DNA of 64,000 nt, taken from NCBI GenBank assembly GCA_029168955.1, contig JAPDOI010000416.1:278001-342000 (forward strand), given 5' to 3'. Positions 36,301 to 49,041 of the stretch are shown here, one piece after another. Made by a program: the position numbers and the translations under genes. This DNA is from Aplectana chamaeleonis (Eukaryota; Nematoda; Chromadorea; Rhabditida; Cosmocercidae). The notes beneath the pieces were generated by a model, which searched no databases, was not told where the DNA came from, and saw only the letters and a program-made list of their open reading frames with translations. Numbering within the stretch: position 1 is the first letter of the stretch; each line of letters starts with the position of its first letter.

Positions 36301-38420
36301 TCAAATCGCTAAAACACGTTGTAGGCTGTACTTTTCGATGGGAAGGGACAAGGAAAGTGACTAACAAGTTTGTTACTTACTGTTTAACATTAACTACTTC
36401 ACTTATTACTGCTTATCATATCAAGTGATATTATCAGTTGGTAGATTAAATCGCTAAAACACGTTGTAAGCTGTACTTTTCGATGGGAAGGAACAAGGAA
36501 AGTGACTTACAAATTTGTTACCTACTGTTTAACATTAACTATTTTACTTATTACTGCTTATCATATCAAGTGATATTATCAGTTGGTAGATCAAATCGCT
36601 AAAACACGTTGTAGGCTGTACTTTTCGATGGGAAGGGACAAGGAAAGTGACTAACAAGTTTGTTACTTACTGTTTAACATTAACTGCTTCACTTATTACT
36701 GCTTATCATATCAAGTGATATTATCAGTTGGTAGATCAAATCGCTAAAACACGTTGTAGGCTGTACTTTTCGATGGGAAGGGACAAGGAAAGTGACTAAC
36801 AAGTTTGTTACTTACTGTTTAACATTAACTATTTCTTTTATTACTGCTTATCATATCAAGTGATATTATCAGTTGGTAGATCAAATCGCTAAAACACGTT
36901 GTAGGCTGTACTTTTCGATGGGAAGGGACGAGGAAAGTGACTAACAAGTTTGTAACTTACTGTTTAACATTAACTACTTCACTTATAACTGCTTATCATA
37001 TCAAGTGATATTATCAGTTGGTAGATCAAATCGCTAAAACACGTTGTAGGCTGTACTTTTCGATGGGAAGGGACAAGGAAAGTGACTAACAAGTTTGTTA
37101 CTTACTGTTTAACATTAACTATTTCACTTATTACTGCTTATCATATCAAGTGATATTATCAGTTGGTAGATCAAATCGCTTAAACACGTTGTAGGCTGTG
37201 CTTTTCGATGGGAAGGGACAAGGAAAGTGACTAACAAGTTTGCTACTTACTGTTCAACATTAACTATTTCACTTATTACTGCTTATCATATCAAGTGATA
37301 TTATCAGTTGGTAGATCAAATCGCTAAAACACGTTGTAGGCTGTACTTTTCGATGGGAAGGGACAAGGAAAGTGACTAACAAGTTTGCTACTTACTGTTT
37401 AACATTAACTATTTCACTTATTACTGCTTATCATATCAAGTGATATTATCAGTTGGTAGATCAAATTGCTAAAACACGTTGTAAGCTGTACTTTTCGATG
37501 GGAAGGGACAAGGAAAGTGACTTACAAGTTTGTTACTTACTGTTTAACATTAACTATTTCACTTATTACTGCTTATCATATCAAGTGATATTATCAGTTG
37601 GTAGATCAAATCGCTAAAACACGTTGTAGGCTGTACTTTTCGATGGGAAGGGACAAGGAAAGTGACTAACAAGTTTGTTACTTACTGTTTAACATTAACT
37701 ATTTCACTTATTACTGCTTATCATATCAAGTGATATTATCAGTTGGTAGATCAAATCGCTAAAACACGTTGTAGGCTGTACTTTTCGATGGGAAGGGACA
37801 AGGAAAGTGACTAACAAGTTTGTTACTTACTATTTAACATTAACTGCTTCACTTATTACTGCTTATCATATCAAGTGATATTATCAGTTGGTAAATCAAA
37901 TCGCTAAAACACGTTGTAGGCTGTACTTTTCGATGGGAAGGGACAAGGAAAGTGACTTACAAGTTTGTTACTTACTGTTTAACATTAACTGCTTCACTTA
38001 TTACTGCTTATCATATCAAGTGATATTATCAGTTGGTAGATCAAATCGCTAAAACACGTTGTAGGCTGTACTTTTCGATGGGAAGGGACAAGGAAAGTGA
38101 CTTTCATGTTTGTTCCTTACTGTTTAACATTAACTATTTCACTTATTACTGCTTATCATATCAAGTGATATTATCAGTTGGTAGATCAAATCGCTAAAAC
38201 ACGTTGTAGGCTGTACTTTTCGATGGGAAGGGACAAGGAAAGTGACTAACAAGTTTGTTACTTACTGTTTAATATTAACTCTTCCACTTATAACTGCTTA
38301 TCATATGAAGTGATATTATCAGTTGGTAGATCAAATCGCTAAAACACGTTGTAGGCTGTACTTTTCGATGGGAAAGGACAAGGAAAGTGACTCACAAGTT
38401 TGTTACTTACTGTTTAACAT
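33335..38420. repeat. 15-monomer higher-order repeat (about 2,175 bp) in the 145-bp array
   Basis: A marker monomer carrying AATATTAACTCTTCCACTTA, preceded by TTTTTGATGGG in most copies and followed by a GGGAAAGGACAAGG monomer, occurs at 33340, 33920, 36096 and 38271 (also 30462). The last two intervals are 2,176 and 2,175 bp, or 15 monomers, and 33340 to 33920 is 4 monomers. The copies at 36.1 and 38.3 kb share a further private change, CATATGAAGTG. This is evidence of recent block amplification. Confidence 0.75.
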
Positions 38421-41400
38421 TAACTATTTCACTTATTACTGCTTATCATATCAAGTGATATTATCATTTGGTAGATCAAATCGCTAAAACACGTTGTAGG
38501 CTGTACTTTTCGATGGGAAGGGACTAGGAAAGTGACTAACAAGTTTGTTACTTACTGTTTAACATTAATTAATTCACTTATTACTGCTTATCATATCAAG
38601 TGATATTATCAGTTGGTAGATCAAATCGCTAAAACACGTTGTACGCTGTACTTTTCGATGGAAGGGAGATGGAAAGTGACTAACAAGTTTGTTACCTACT
38701 GTTTAACATTAACTATTTCACTTATTACTGCTTATCATATCAAGTGATATTATCAGTTGGTAAATCAAATCGCTAAAACACGTTGTAAGCTGTACTTTTC
38801 GATGGGAAGGGACAAGGAAAGTGACTTACAAGTTTGTTACTTACTGTTTAACATTAACTATTTCACTTATTACTGCTTATCATATCAAGTGATATTACCA
38901 GTTGGTAGATCAAATCGCTAAACACGTTGTCGGCTGTACTTTTCGATGGGAAGGGACAAGGAAAGTGACTAACAAGTTTATTACTTACTGTTTAACATTA
39001 ACTACTTCACTTATTACTGCTTATCATATCAAGTGATATTATCAGTTGGTAGATCAAATCGCTAAAACACGTTGTAGGCTGTACTTTTCGATGGGAAGGG
39101 ACAAGGAAAGTGACTCACAAGTTTGTTCCTTACTGTTTAACATTAACTATTTCACTTATTACTGCTTATCATATCAAGTGATATTATCAGTTGGTAGATC
39201 AAATCGCTAAAACACGTTGTAGGCTGTACTTTTCGATGGGAAGGGACAAGGAAAGTGACTAACAAGTTTGTTACTTACTGTTTAACATTAACTACTTCAC
39301 TTATTACTGCTTATCATATCAAATGATATTATCAGTTGGTAGATCAAATCGCTAAAACACGTTGTAGGCTGTACTTTTCGATGGGAAGGGACAAGGAAAG
39401 TGACTAACAAGTTTGTTACTTACTGTTTAACATTAACTACTTCACTTATTACTGCTTATCATATCAAATGATATTATCAGTTGGTAGATCAAATCGCTAA
39501 AACACGTTGTAGGCTGTACTTTTCGATGGGAAGGGACAAGGAAAGTGACTCACAAGTTTGTTACTTACTGTTTAACATTAACTACTCCATTTATTACTGC
39601 TTATCATATCAAGTGATATTATCAGTTGGTAGATCAAATCGCTAAAACACATTGTAGGCTGTACTTTTCGATGGGAAGGGACTAGGAAAGTGACTAACAA
39701 GTTTGTTACTTACTGTTTAACATTAACTACTTCACGTATTACTGCTTATCATATCATGTGGTATTATCAGTTGGTAAATCAAATCGCGAAAACACGTTGT
39801 CGGCTATACTTTTTGATGGGAAGGGACAAGGAAAATGACTAACAAGTTTGTTACTTACTGTTTAACATTAACTACTTCACTTATTACTGCTTATCATATC
39901 AAGTGATATTATCAGTTGGTAGATCAAATCGCTAAAACACGTTGTAAGCTGTACTTTTCGATGGGAAGGGACAAGGAAAGTGACTTACAAGTTTGTTACT
40001 TACTGTTTAACATTAACTATTTCACTTATTACTGCTTATCATATCAAGTGATATTATCAGTTGGTAGATTAAATCGCTAAAACACGTTGTACGCTGTACT
40101 TTTCGATGGGAAGGGACAAGGAAAGTGACTTACAAGTTTGTTACTTACTGTTTAACATTAACTGCTTCACTTATTACTGCTTATCATATCAAGTGATATT
40201 ATCAGTTGGTAGATCAAATCGCTAAAACACGTTGTAGGCTGTACTTTTCGATGGGAAGGGACAAGGAAAGTGACTTACAAGTTTGTTACTTACTGTTTAA
40301 CATTAACTATTTCACTTATTACTGCTTATCATATCAAGTGATATTATCAGTTGGTAGATCAAATCGCTAAAACACGTTGTAGGCTGTACTTTTCGATGGG
40401 AAGGGACAAGGAAAGTGACTTACAAGTTTGTTACTTACTGTTTAACATTAACTATTTCACTTATTACTGCTTATCATATCAAGTGATATTATCAGTTGGT
40501 AGATCAAATCGCTAAAACACGTTGTAGGCTGTACTTTTCGATGGGAAGGGACAAGGAAAGTGACTAACAAGTTTGTTACTTACTGTTTAACATTAACTAC
40601 TTCACTTATTACTGCTTATCATATCAAGTGATATTATCAGTTGGTAGATTAAATCGCTAAAACACGTTGTACGCTGTACTTTTCGATGGGAAGGGACAAG
40701 GAAAGTGACTCACAAGTTTGTTACTTACTGTTTAACATTAACTATTTCACTTATTACTGCTTATCATATCAAGTGATATTATCAGTTGGTAGATCAAATC
40801 GCTAAAACACGTTGTAGGCTGTACTTTTCGATGGGAAGGGACAAGGAAAGTGACTAACAAGTTTGTTACTTACTATTTAACATTAACTACTTCACTTATT
40901 ACTGCTTATCACATCAAGTGATATTATCAGTTGGTAGATCAAATCGCTAAAACACGTTGTAGGCTGTACTTTTCGATGGGAAGGGACAAGGAAAGTGACT
41001 CACAAGTTTGTTACTTACTGTTTAACATTAACTATTTCACTTATTACTGCTTATCATATCAAGTGATATTATCAGTTGGTAGATCAAATCGCTAAAACAC
41101 GTTGTAGGCTGTACTTTTCGATGGGAAGGGACAAGGAAAGTGACTCACAAGTTTGTTACTTACTGTTTAACATTAACTACTTCACTTATTACTGCTTATC
41201 ATATCAAGTGATATTATCAGTTGGTAGATCAAATCGCTAAAACACGTTGTAGGCTGTACTTTTCGATGGGAAAGGACAAGGAAAGTGACTCACAAGTTTG
41301 TTACTTACTGTTTAACATTAACTACTTCACTTATAACTGCTTATCATATCAAGTGATATTATCAGTTGGTAGATCAAATCGCTAAAACACGTTGTAGGCT

Positions 41401-44400
41401 GTACTTTTCGATGGGAAGGGACAAGGAAAGTGACTCACAAGTTTGTTACTTACTGTTTAACATTAACTACTTCACTTATTACTGCTTATCATATCAAGTG
41501 ATATTATCAGTTGGTAGATCAAATCGCTAAAACACGTTGTAGGCTGTGCTTTTCGATGGGAAGGGACAAGGAAAGTGACTCACAAGTTTGTTACTTTACT
41601 GTTTAACATTAACTATTTCACTTATTACTGCTTATCATATCAAGTGATATTATCAGTTGGTAGATCAAATCGCTAAAACACGTTGTAGGCTGTACTTTTC
41701 GATGGGAAGGGACAAGGAAAGTGACTCACAAGTTTGTTCCTTACTGTTTAACATTAACTATTTCACTTATTACTGCTTATCATATCAAGTGATATTATCA
41801 GTTGGTAGATCAAATCGCTAAAACACGTTGTAGGCTGTACTTTTCGATGGGAAGGGACAAGGAAAGTGACTCACAAGTTTGTTCCTTACTGTTTAACATT
41901 AACTATTTCACTTATTACTGCTTATCATATCAAGTGATATTATCAGTTGGTAGATCAAATCGCTAAAACACGTTGTAGGCTGTACTTTTCGATGGGAAGG
42001 GACAAGGAAAGTGACTAACAAGTTTGTTACTTACTGTTTAACATTAACTACTTCACTTATTACTGCTTATCATATCAAGTGATATTATCAGTTGGTAGAT
42101 CAAATCGCTAAAACACGTTGTAGGCTGTACTTTTCGATGGGAAGGGACAAGGAAAGTGACTCACAAGTTTGTTCCTTACTGTTTAACATTAACTATTTCA
42201 CTTATTACTGCTTATCATATCAAGTGATATTATCAGTTGGTAGATCAAATCGCTAAAACACGTTGTAGGCTGTACTTTTCGATGGGAAGGGACAAGGAAA
42301 GTGACTCACAAGTTTGTTCCTTACTGTTTAACATTAACTATTTCACTTATTACTGCTTATCATATCAAGTGATATTATCAGTTGGTAGATCAAATCGCTA
42401 AAACACGTTGTAGGCTGTACTTTTCGATGGGAAGGACAAGGAAAGTGACTCACAAGTTTGTTACTTACTGTTTAACATTAACTATTTCACTTATTACTGC
42501 TTATCATATCAAGTGATATTATCAGTTGGTAGATCAAATCGCTAAAACACGTTGTAGGCTGTACTTTTCGATGGGAAGGGACAAGGAAAGTGACTCACAA
42601 GTTTGTTACTTACTGTTTAACATTAACTACTTCACTTATTACTGCTTATCATATCAAGTGATATTATCAGTTGGTAGATCAAATCGCTAAAACACGTTGT
42701 AGGCTGTACTTTTCGATGGGAAGGGACAAGGAAAGTGACTCACAAGTTTGTTACTTACTGTTTAACATTAACTACTTCACTTATTACTGCTTATCATATC
42801 AAGTGATATTATCAGTTGGTACATCAAATCGCTAAAACACGAAGTAGGCTGTACTTTTCGATGGGAAGGGACTAGGAAAGTGACTAACAAGTTTGTTACT
42901 TACTGTTTGACATTAACTACTTCACTTTGCTTATCACATCAAGTGATATTATCAGTTGATAGATCAAATCGCTAAAACACGTTGTAGGCTGTACTTTTCG
43001 ATGGGAAGGACTAGGAAGTGGCTAACCAGTTTGTTACTTACTGTTTAACATTATCTATTTCACTTATTACTGCTTATCTTATCAAGTGCTATTATCAGTT
43101 GGTACATCAAATCGCTAAAACACGTTGTAGGCTGTACTTTTCGATGGGAAGGGACTAGGAAAGTGACTAACAAGTTTGTTCCTTACTGTTTAACATTAAC
43201 TATTTCACTTATTACTGCTTATCATATCAAGTGATATTATCAGTTGGTAGATCAAATCGCTAAAACACGTTGTAGGCTGTACTTTTCTGATGGGAAGGGA
43301 CAAGGAAAGTGACTCACAAGTTTGTTACTTACTGTTTAACATTAACTACTTCACTTATTACTGCTTTATCATATCAAGTGATATTATCCAGTTGGTAGAT
43401 CAAATCGCTAAAACACGTTGTAGGCTGTACTTTTCGATGGAAGGGACAAGGAAAGTGACTCACAAGTTTGTTACTTACTGTTTAACATTAACTACTTCAC
43501 TTATTACTGCTTATCATATCAAGTGATATTATTAGTTGGTAGATCAAATCGCTAAAACACGTTGTAGGCTATACTTTTCGATGGGAAGGGACAAGGAAAG
43601 TGACTCACAAGTTTGTTACTTACTGTTTAACATTAACTACTTCACTTATTACTGCTTATCATATCAAGTGATATTATCAGTTGGTAGATCAAATCGCTAA
43701 ACACGTTGTAGGCTGTACTTTTCGATGGGAAGGGACAAGGAAAGTGACTCACAAGTTTGTTCCTTACTGTTTAACATTAACTATTTCACTTATTACTGCT
43801 TATCATATCAAGTGATATTATCAGTTGGTAGATCAAATCGCTAAAACACGTTGTAGGCTGTACTTTTCGATGGGAAGGGACAAGGAAAGTGACTCACAAG
43901 TTTGTTACTTACTGTTTAACATTAACTACTTCACTTATTACTGCTTATCATATCAAGTGATATTATCAGTTGGTAGATCAAATCGCTAAAACACGTTGTG
44001 GGCTGTACTTTTCGATGGGAAGGGACAAGGAAAGTGACTACAAGTTTGTTACTTACTGTTTAACATTAACTATTTCACTTATTACTGCTTTATCATATCA
44101 AGTGATATTATCAGTTGGTAGATCAAATCGCTAAAACACGTTGTAGGCTGTACTTTTCGATGGGAAGGGACAAGGAAAGTGACTCACAAGTTTGTTCCTT
44201 ACTGTTTAATATTAACTATTTCACTTATTACTGCTTATCATATCAAGTGATATTATCAGTTGGTAGATCAAATCGCTAAAACACGTTGTAGGCTGTACTT
44301 TTCGATGGGAAAGGACAAGGAAAGTGACTCACAAGTTTGTTACTTACTGTTTAACATTAACTATTTCACTTATAACTGCTTATCATATCAAGTGATATTA

Positions 44401-46853
44401 TCAGTTGGTAAATCAAATCGCTAAAACACGTTGTAGGCTGTACTTTTCGATGGGAAGGGACAAGGAAAGTGACTAACAAGTTTGTTACTTACTGTTTAAC
44501 ATTAACTCTTCCACTTATTACTGCTTATCATATCAAGTGATATTATCAGTTGGTAGATCAAATCGCCAAAACACGTTGTAGGCTGTACTTTTCGATGGAA
44601 GGGACAAGGAAAGTGGACTAACAAGTTTGTTACTTACTGTTTAACATTAACTATTTCACTTATTACTGCTTATCATATCAAGTGATATTATCAGTTGGTA
44701 GATCAAATCGCTAAAACACGTTGTAGGCTGTACTTTTCGATGGAAGGGACAAGGAAAGTGACTCACAAGTTTGTTCCTTACTGTTTAACATTAACTATTT
44801 CACTTATTACTGCTTATCATATCAAGTGATATTATCAGTTGGTAGATCAAATCGCTAAAACACGTTGTAGGCTGTACTTTTCGATGGGAAGGGACAAGGA
44901 AAGTGACTCACAAGTTTGTTACTTACTGTTTAACATTAACTACTTCACTTATTACTGCTTATCATATCAAGTGATATTATCAGTTGGTAGATCAAATCGC
45001 TAAAACACGTTGTAGGCTGTACTTTTCGATGGGAAGGGACAAGGAAAGTGACTCACAAGTTTGTTACTTACTGTTTAACATTAACTACTTCACTTATTAC
45101 TGCTTATCATATCAAGTGATATTATCAGTTGGTAGATCAAATCGCTAAAACACGTTGTAGGCTGTACTTTTCGATGGGAAGGGACAAGGAAAGTGACTCA
45201 CAAGTTTGTTACTTACTGTTTAACATTAACTACTTCACTTATTACTGCTTATCATATCAAGTGATATTATCAGTTGGTGGATCAATTCGCTAAAACACGT
45301 TGTAGGCTGTACTTTTCGATGGGAAGGGACAAGGAAAGTGACTAACAAGTTTGTTACTTACTGTTTTAACATTAACTATTTCACTTATTACTGCTTATCA
45401 TATCAAGTGATATTATCAGTTGGTAGATCAAATCGCTAAAACACGTTGTAAGCTGTACTTTTCGATGGGAAGGGACAAGGAAAGTGACTTACAAGTTTGT
45501 TACTTACTGTTTAACATTAACTATTTCACTTATTACTGCTTATCATATCAAGTGATATTATCAGTTGGTAGATCAAATCGCTAAAACACGTTGTAGGCTG
45601 TACTTTTCGATGGGAAGGGACAAGGAAAGTGACTCACAAGTTTGTTACTTACTGTTTAACATTAACTATTTCACTTATTACTGCTTATCATATCAAGTGA
45701 TATTATCGATTGGTAGATCAAATCGCTAAAACACGTTGTAGGCTGTACTTTTCGATGGGTAGGGACAAGGAAAGTGACTCACAAGTTTGTTACTTACTGT
45801 TTAACATTAACTACTTCACTTATAACTGCTTATCATATCAAGTGATATTATCAGTTGGTAGATTAAATCGCTAAAACACGTTGTACGCTGTACTTTTCGA
45901 TGGGAAGGGACAAGGAAAGTGACTTACAAGTTTGTTACTTACTGTTTAACATTAACTATTTCACTTATTACTGCTTATCATATCAAGTGATATTATCAGT
46001 TGGTAGATCAAATCGCTAAAACACGTTGTAGGCTGTACTTTTCGATGGGAAAGGACAAGGAAAGTGACTCACAAGTTTGTTACTTACTGTTTAACATTAA
46101 CTATTTCACTTATTACTGCTTATCATATCAAGTGATATTATCATTTGGTAGATCAAATCGCTAAAACACGTTGTAGGCTGTACTTTTCGATGGGAAGGGA
46201 CGAGGAAAGTGACTAACAAGTTTGTTACTTACTGTTTAACATTAACTACTTCACTTATTACTGCTTATCATATCAAGTGATATTATCACTTGGTAGATCA
46301 AATCAACTAAAACACGTTGTAGGCTGTACTTTTCGATGGGAAGGGACTAGGAAAGTGACTAACAAGTTTGTTACTTACTGTTTAACATTAATTAATTCAC
46401 TTATTACTGCTTATCATATCAAGTGATATTATCAGTTGGTAGATCAAATCGCTAAAACACGTTGTACGCTGTACTTTTCGATGGGAAGGAACAAGGAAAG
46501 TGACTTACAAGTTTGTTACTTACTGTTTAACATTAACTATTTCACTTATTACTGCTTATCATATCAAGTGATATTATCAGTTGGTAAATCAAATCGCTAA
46601 AACACGTTGTAGGCTGTACTTTTCGATGGGAAGGGACAAGGAAAGTGACTAACAAGTTTGTTACTTACTATTTAACATTAACTACTTCACTTATTACTGC
46701 TTATCACATCAAGTGATATTATCAGTTGGTAGATCAAGTCGCTAAAACAGGTTGTAGCCTGTCCTTTTTGATGGGAAGGGACAAGGAAAGTGACTAACAA
46801 GTCTGTTACTTACTGTTTAACTTTGTCTACTTCACTTATTACTGCTTATCATA

Positions 46854-47316
46854 GTGCGGCAAGGATGTCACATGGAGGAAAACAAGCGTCCAGTAGCTTA
46901 ACCGATGCCAAAGGTGGAGTGCATCTCTCCTGTTCAGGTCTCCAGTTCTGTGAGACATCGTCACGATCCGTCCTTTCCGCTGTGTTTCTTATTGCTCTGC
47001 CCCCAGCAACTCTGATTCCTCCTTTACCAACCGCTTACCTCTCTATTGTACATATCATCCTCAACGGCCTTTGAGCCAAGCTGTTCTGAACTCTCTCTTT
47101 TCGCACGTACTCATCATCCTTCGAAAACATTATAGGTTCAGGAAACTTCAAAGTCTGTCTCCTTCCGCTAACAGCGTCGTCACCCTAACATTTCCTGCCT
47201 ACACTGCTTATCATGCTCCAAGGTGAGCTCACGGCGGAGGAGTTTCCACTTTCGTATTATCTAATATACCCTCTCATATCGTACTAAACACCCCATCGGA
47301 CGGTACTCTTGAGTAC
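46854..47316. other. Satellite right flank, no gene recognised
   Basis: Unique-looking sequence beginning where the last diverged monomer breaks off (TTATCAT then AGTGCGG). A plus-strand frame of 94 codons crosses the satellite border (46790-47074) and has no recognisable domain. Position and strand would suit the 5' part of the non-LTR element whose endonuclease remnant follows at 47461, but I see no motif that proves it. Confidence 0.5.
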
Positions 47317-47324
47317 CTACCTAT
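47317..47324. other. 8-bp target site duplication (left of MITE III)
   Basis: CTACCTAT here and again at 47453-47460, directly flanking the inverted termini of the 128-bp element. Confidence 0.85.
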
Positions 47325-47452
47325 TATAGTTGTACAATTCCGAAAAAAATGTCGAACGAACGAAATTTGAAAAAATTTCGTTCGACGAAATCTCGAACGA
47401 ACGAAAAAAATTCCGAAAAATATTTCGAAAATTTCGTTCGTGTACAACTATA
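47325..47452. mobile_element. MITE III, 128 bp, 8-bp target duplication
   Basis: Perfect 12-bp terminal inverted repeats, TATAGTTGTACA and TGTACAACTATA, flanked by the 8-bp duplication CTACCTAT. The interior is made of CGAACGAAATTT and AAATTTCGTTCG strings in both directions and would fold into hairpins. It has no coding potential. An 8-bp duplication is typical of hAT (also P and Merlin) transposons. The terminal bases do not match a family I can name. It inserted just upstream of, or into, the non-LTR endonuclease remnant. Confidence 0.85.
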
Positions 47453-47460
47453 CTACCTAT
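47453..47460. other. 8-bp target site duplication (right of MITE III)
   Basis: CTACCTAT, identical to 47317-47324. Confidence 0.85.
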
Positions 47461-48345
47461 CCATCTCCCTCTTAAAACACCTATATCTCTTTTTAATATC
47501 TATATCCATCCTGGTCCATCATCTGTCCCCAATCTTACGAGCCCTACTCCCTCACTCAAGCAGTTGTACGACTGCTCACTTTCCTCCCTCTGTTGTCTTT
47601 GCAGGCGGATTTCAAATGTTCATCACATTCTGCTCAGTCGCTTGACACTGACGCTAGAAGGGAGAAGACGTCGAAGAAAGAATGGGCCGGAGGAGTGCGA
47701 TCTGGTTCATTCTCAACGATGATCAGCCCACTCGTCTCCCGGCCAACGGCCGATCCTCTGAATCCCGGACATCTCTCTTGTATCTTCTAATCTCTCCAAA
47801 GCTGCCTGCTCTTGGTCCACTCGCCATACAACTCTGTCCAGTGATCATATCCCCGTCTTTGTCCGTGTCGATGTCTCTAATTCTCTTGCTCCTTTATTCA
47901 AGGTACATCCGTCAAATGTCTGTATCTAAATCTTTGCCTTGCAGATTAGCGGCGCTTGTTTAGGAGGTGGCACTTCATGCCATGTGAATGACTGAATACT
48001 GCACATGGAATGGAAAACGTGCACCAGAAAGAACGTCACTTGACTGAAGGACGCGATTCGCATAGGCAATGAGAAGCCGCTATTCCGGAGGGCCGAGTTA
48101 AGACCTTCTTTCCCAATGTCACCAGGGAAATCTTGGAGAAGATAAGGACAAGGGATGCAAAAAGAGTTGCAGATCACCTGGATCCGACCATTGCTGAGCT
48201 GGACAGCGAGATTAAGTGAGATCTGGACAAGCACAAGAAGGAGTGTTGGGAGAAATTCACGGAGAAGATGAATTTCAAGAGTGATGGAGCGTCAACTTGG
48301 AAAGTTCTAAAGAAGATCTCGTTGGATGTGTGGACTCTGACACTC
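47461..48345 (+). pseudogene. Decayed non-LTR retrotransposon: AP-endonuclease C-terminal half and linker
   Basis: Plus-strand fragments in shifting frames fit the endonuclease (EEP fold) and the linker before the reverse transcriptase of a Jockey/CR1-like element. About 47486-47640 gives YIHPGPSS and then VVFAGGFQ, where family members have a GDFN-type motif (the Asp is lost). About 47640-47690 gives LDTDARREK and EWAG. About 47705-47760 gives ILNDDQPTRLPANGRSS. After a frameshift near 47765, PDISLVSSNLS and LSSDHIPVF appear, the last being the catalytic SDH region (near 47837-47860). At 48090-48345 comes RVKTFFPNVTREILEKIRTRDA, a stop, and DLDKHKKECWEKFTEKM, the usual linker before RT. No RT follows. 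The copy is inactive. Confidence 0.72.
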
Positions 48346-48361
48346 TGAACTCTCTGAACTG

Positions 48362-48434
48362 AACTCACATAATTAGGTAGCAATTGTAGTGCGCGCTTCG
48401 CGCGCACCACAATTGCTACCTAATTATGTGAGTT
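48362..48434. repeat. Near-perfect palindrome, 35-bp arms, 3-nt loop
   Basis: Arms 48362-48396 and 48400-48434 are inverted complements with one mismatch in 35, and the loop is TTC. The stem has an AT-rich outer part and a GTGCGCGC/GCGCGCAC top. It forms the left edge of the larger foldback that follows, because the stem sequence CACATAATTAGGTAGCAATT reappears, diverged, at the foldback's right end. Confidence 0.92.
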
Positions 48435-48860
48435 GTGGGCCGAAGTTCCCCTGCGAAGTGCGGCGAAACTTTGAGCAGTATTTGTATAAGTAATGGGAGA
48501 GCAATCTGTATGCTCTCTTCATAAATAAAGTGCAGTTGACAGAATCCCACGGTTTGTTGTGGTTGAATTTTGAAATCCTTCATTAAACACCCCAGAGAAC
48601 TACCTGAAAAGTCGAGTTTTGTTGCGAAAACCCCGGGCTCTAAAATGAAGGATTTCGAAAATTCAACTGACATAAACATTGAAATTTATGAAGAAAGCGT
48701 GCAGAATGCTCTTCCATTACTTGTACAAATACTGCTAAAAGTTTCGCAGCACTTAGCCGAGCTCGGCATCTTTGAAAAACGATGGCAAAAACTATTTCCT
48801 TCAAAAACAAAGCGATTTTAGGGAACTTCGGCCTACAACACATAATTTGGTAGCAATTTG
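48410..48860. mobile_element. Foldback element, about 450 bp, imperfect long inverted repeat
   Basis: The left arm (48410 to about 48590) and right arm (about 48640-48860) are inverted homologues. Terminal CACATAATTAGGTAGCAATT pairs with CACATAATTTGGTAGCAATT (48839-48858). GGCCGAAGTTCCC at about 48438-48450 pairs with GGGAACTTCGGCC at 48821-48833. The strings for AGCAGTATTTGTA-AAGTAATGG and CTTCATAAAT and GAAATCCTTCATT also pair. The left arm has an insertion near 48537-48563 and the right arm near 48735-48810. No protein. It behaves like a foldback or long-TIR MITE. The target duplication was not determined. Confidence 0.8.
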
Positions 48861-49041
48861 ATCTGTGAATACGATAGCGTTTTCACAATTCAAAAAAAAT
48901 ATTAGATAAGTTACGTGCACCCGACGCTTTTTTGCCAAGTTCTCCAGATGCTCCCCGTTTATACAAAACTTAGCGCGGGTATTGTACCTGCAACTGCCAC
49001 AATGAAGTTCTGAAAAAAATCTAGTCTGGGAACATCTAGAG
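48861..49041. other. Spacer, nothing recognised
   Basis: AT-rich DNA without repeats, motifs or open frames that I can interpret. Confidence 0.5.

Larger units (their letters stand above)
9525..46853. repeat. 145-bp satellite, main array (about 257 monomers)
   Basis: Head-to-tail AT-rich monomers. Successive CGATGGG landmarks are exactly 145 bp apart in clean stretches (for example 12240, 12385, 12530). Common variants co-vary: GTTCC with ACTATTTCAC, and GTTAC with ACTACTTCAC, often alternating. From about 28 kb on, GACTAAC and GACTTAC replace much of GACTCAC, and a linked pair GATTAAATCG plus GTACGCTG recurs (26456, 30665, 32826, 33543, 40070, 40650, 45865). Each monomer holds the dyad ATATCA-AG-TGATAT between two TTATCA motifs. 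The array ends in diverged monomers at 46735-46853. Short open frames inside it (for example 12045-12332, 16593-16880) are repeat shadows. The period is close to one nucleosome. Confidence 0.98.

Noticed and set aside
9525..46853. Possible CRISPR array or gene family, from regular repeats and frames of 60-95 codons
   Set aside because: Repeats are directly adjacent 145-bp monomers without spacers, and the frames restart identically in each monomer. This is satellite DNA.
48362..48434. Rho-independent terminator, from the strong hairpin
   Set aside because: The sequence is eukaryotic, there is no T-tract, and the hairpin belongs to a foldback element.
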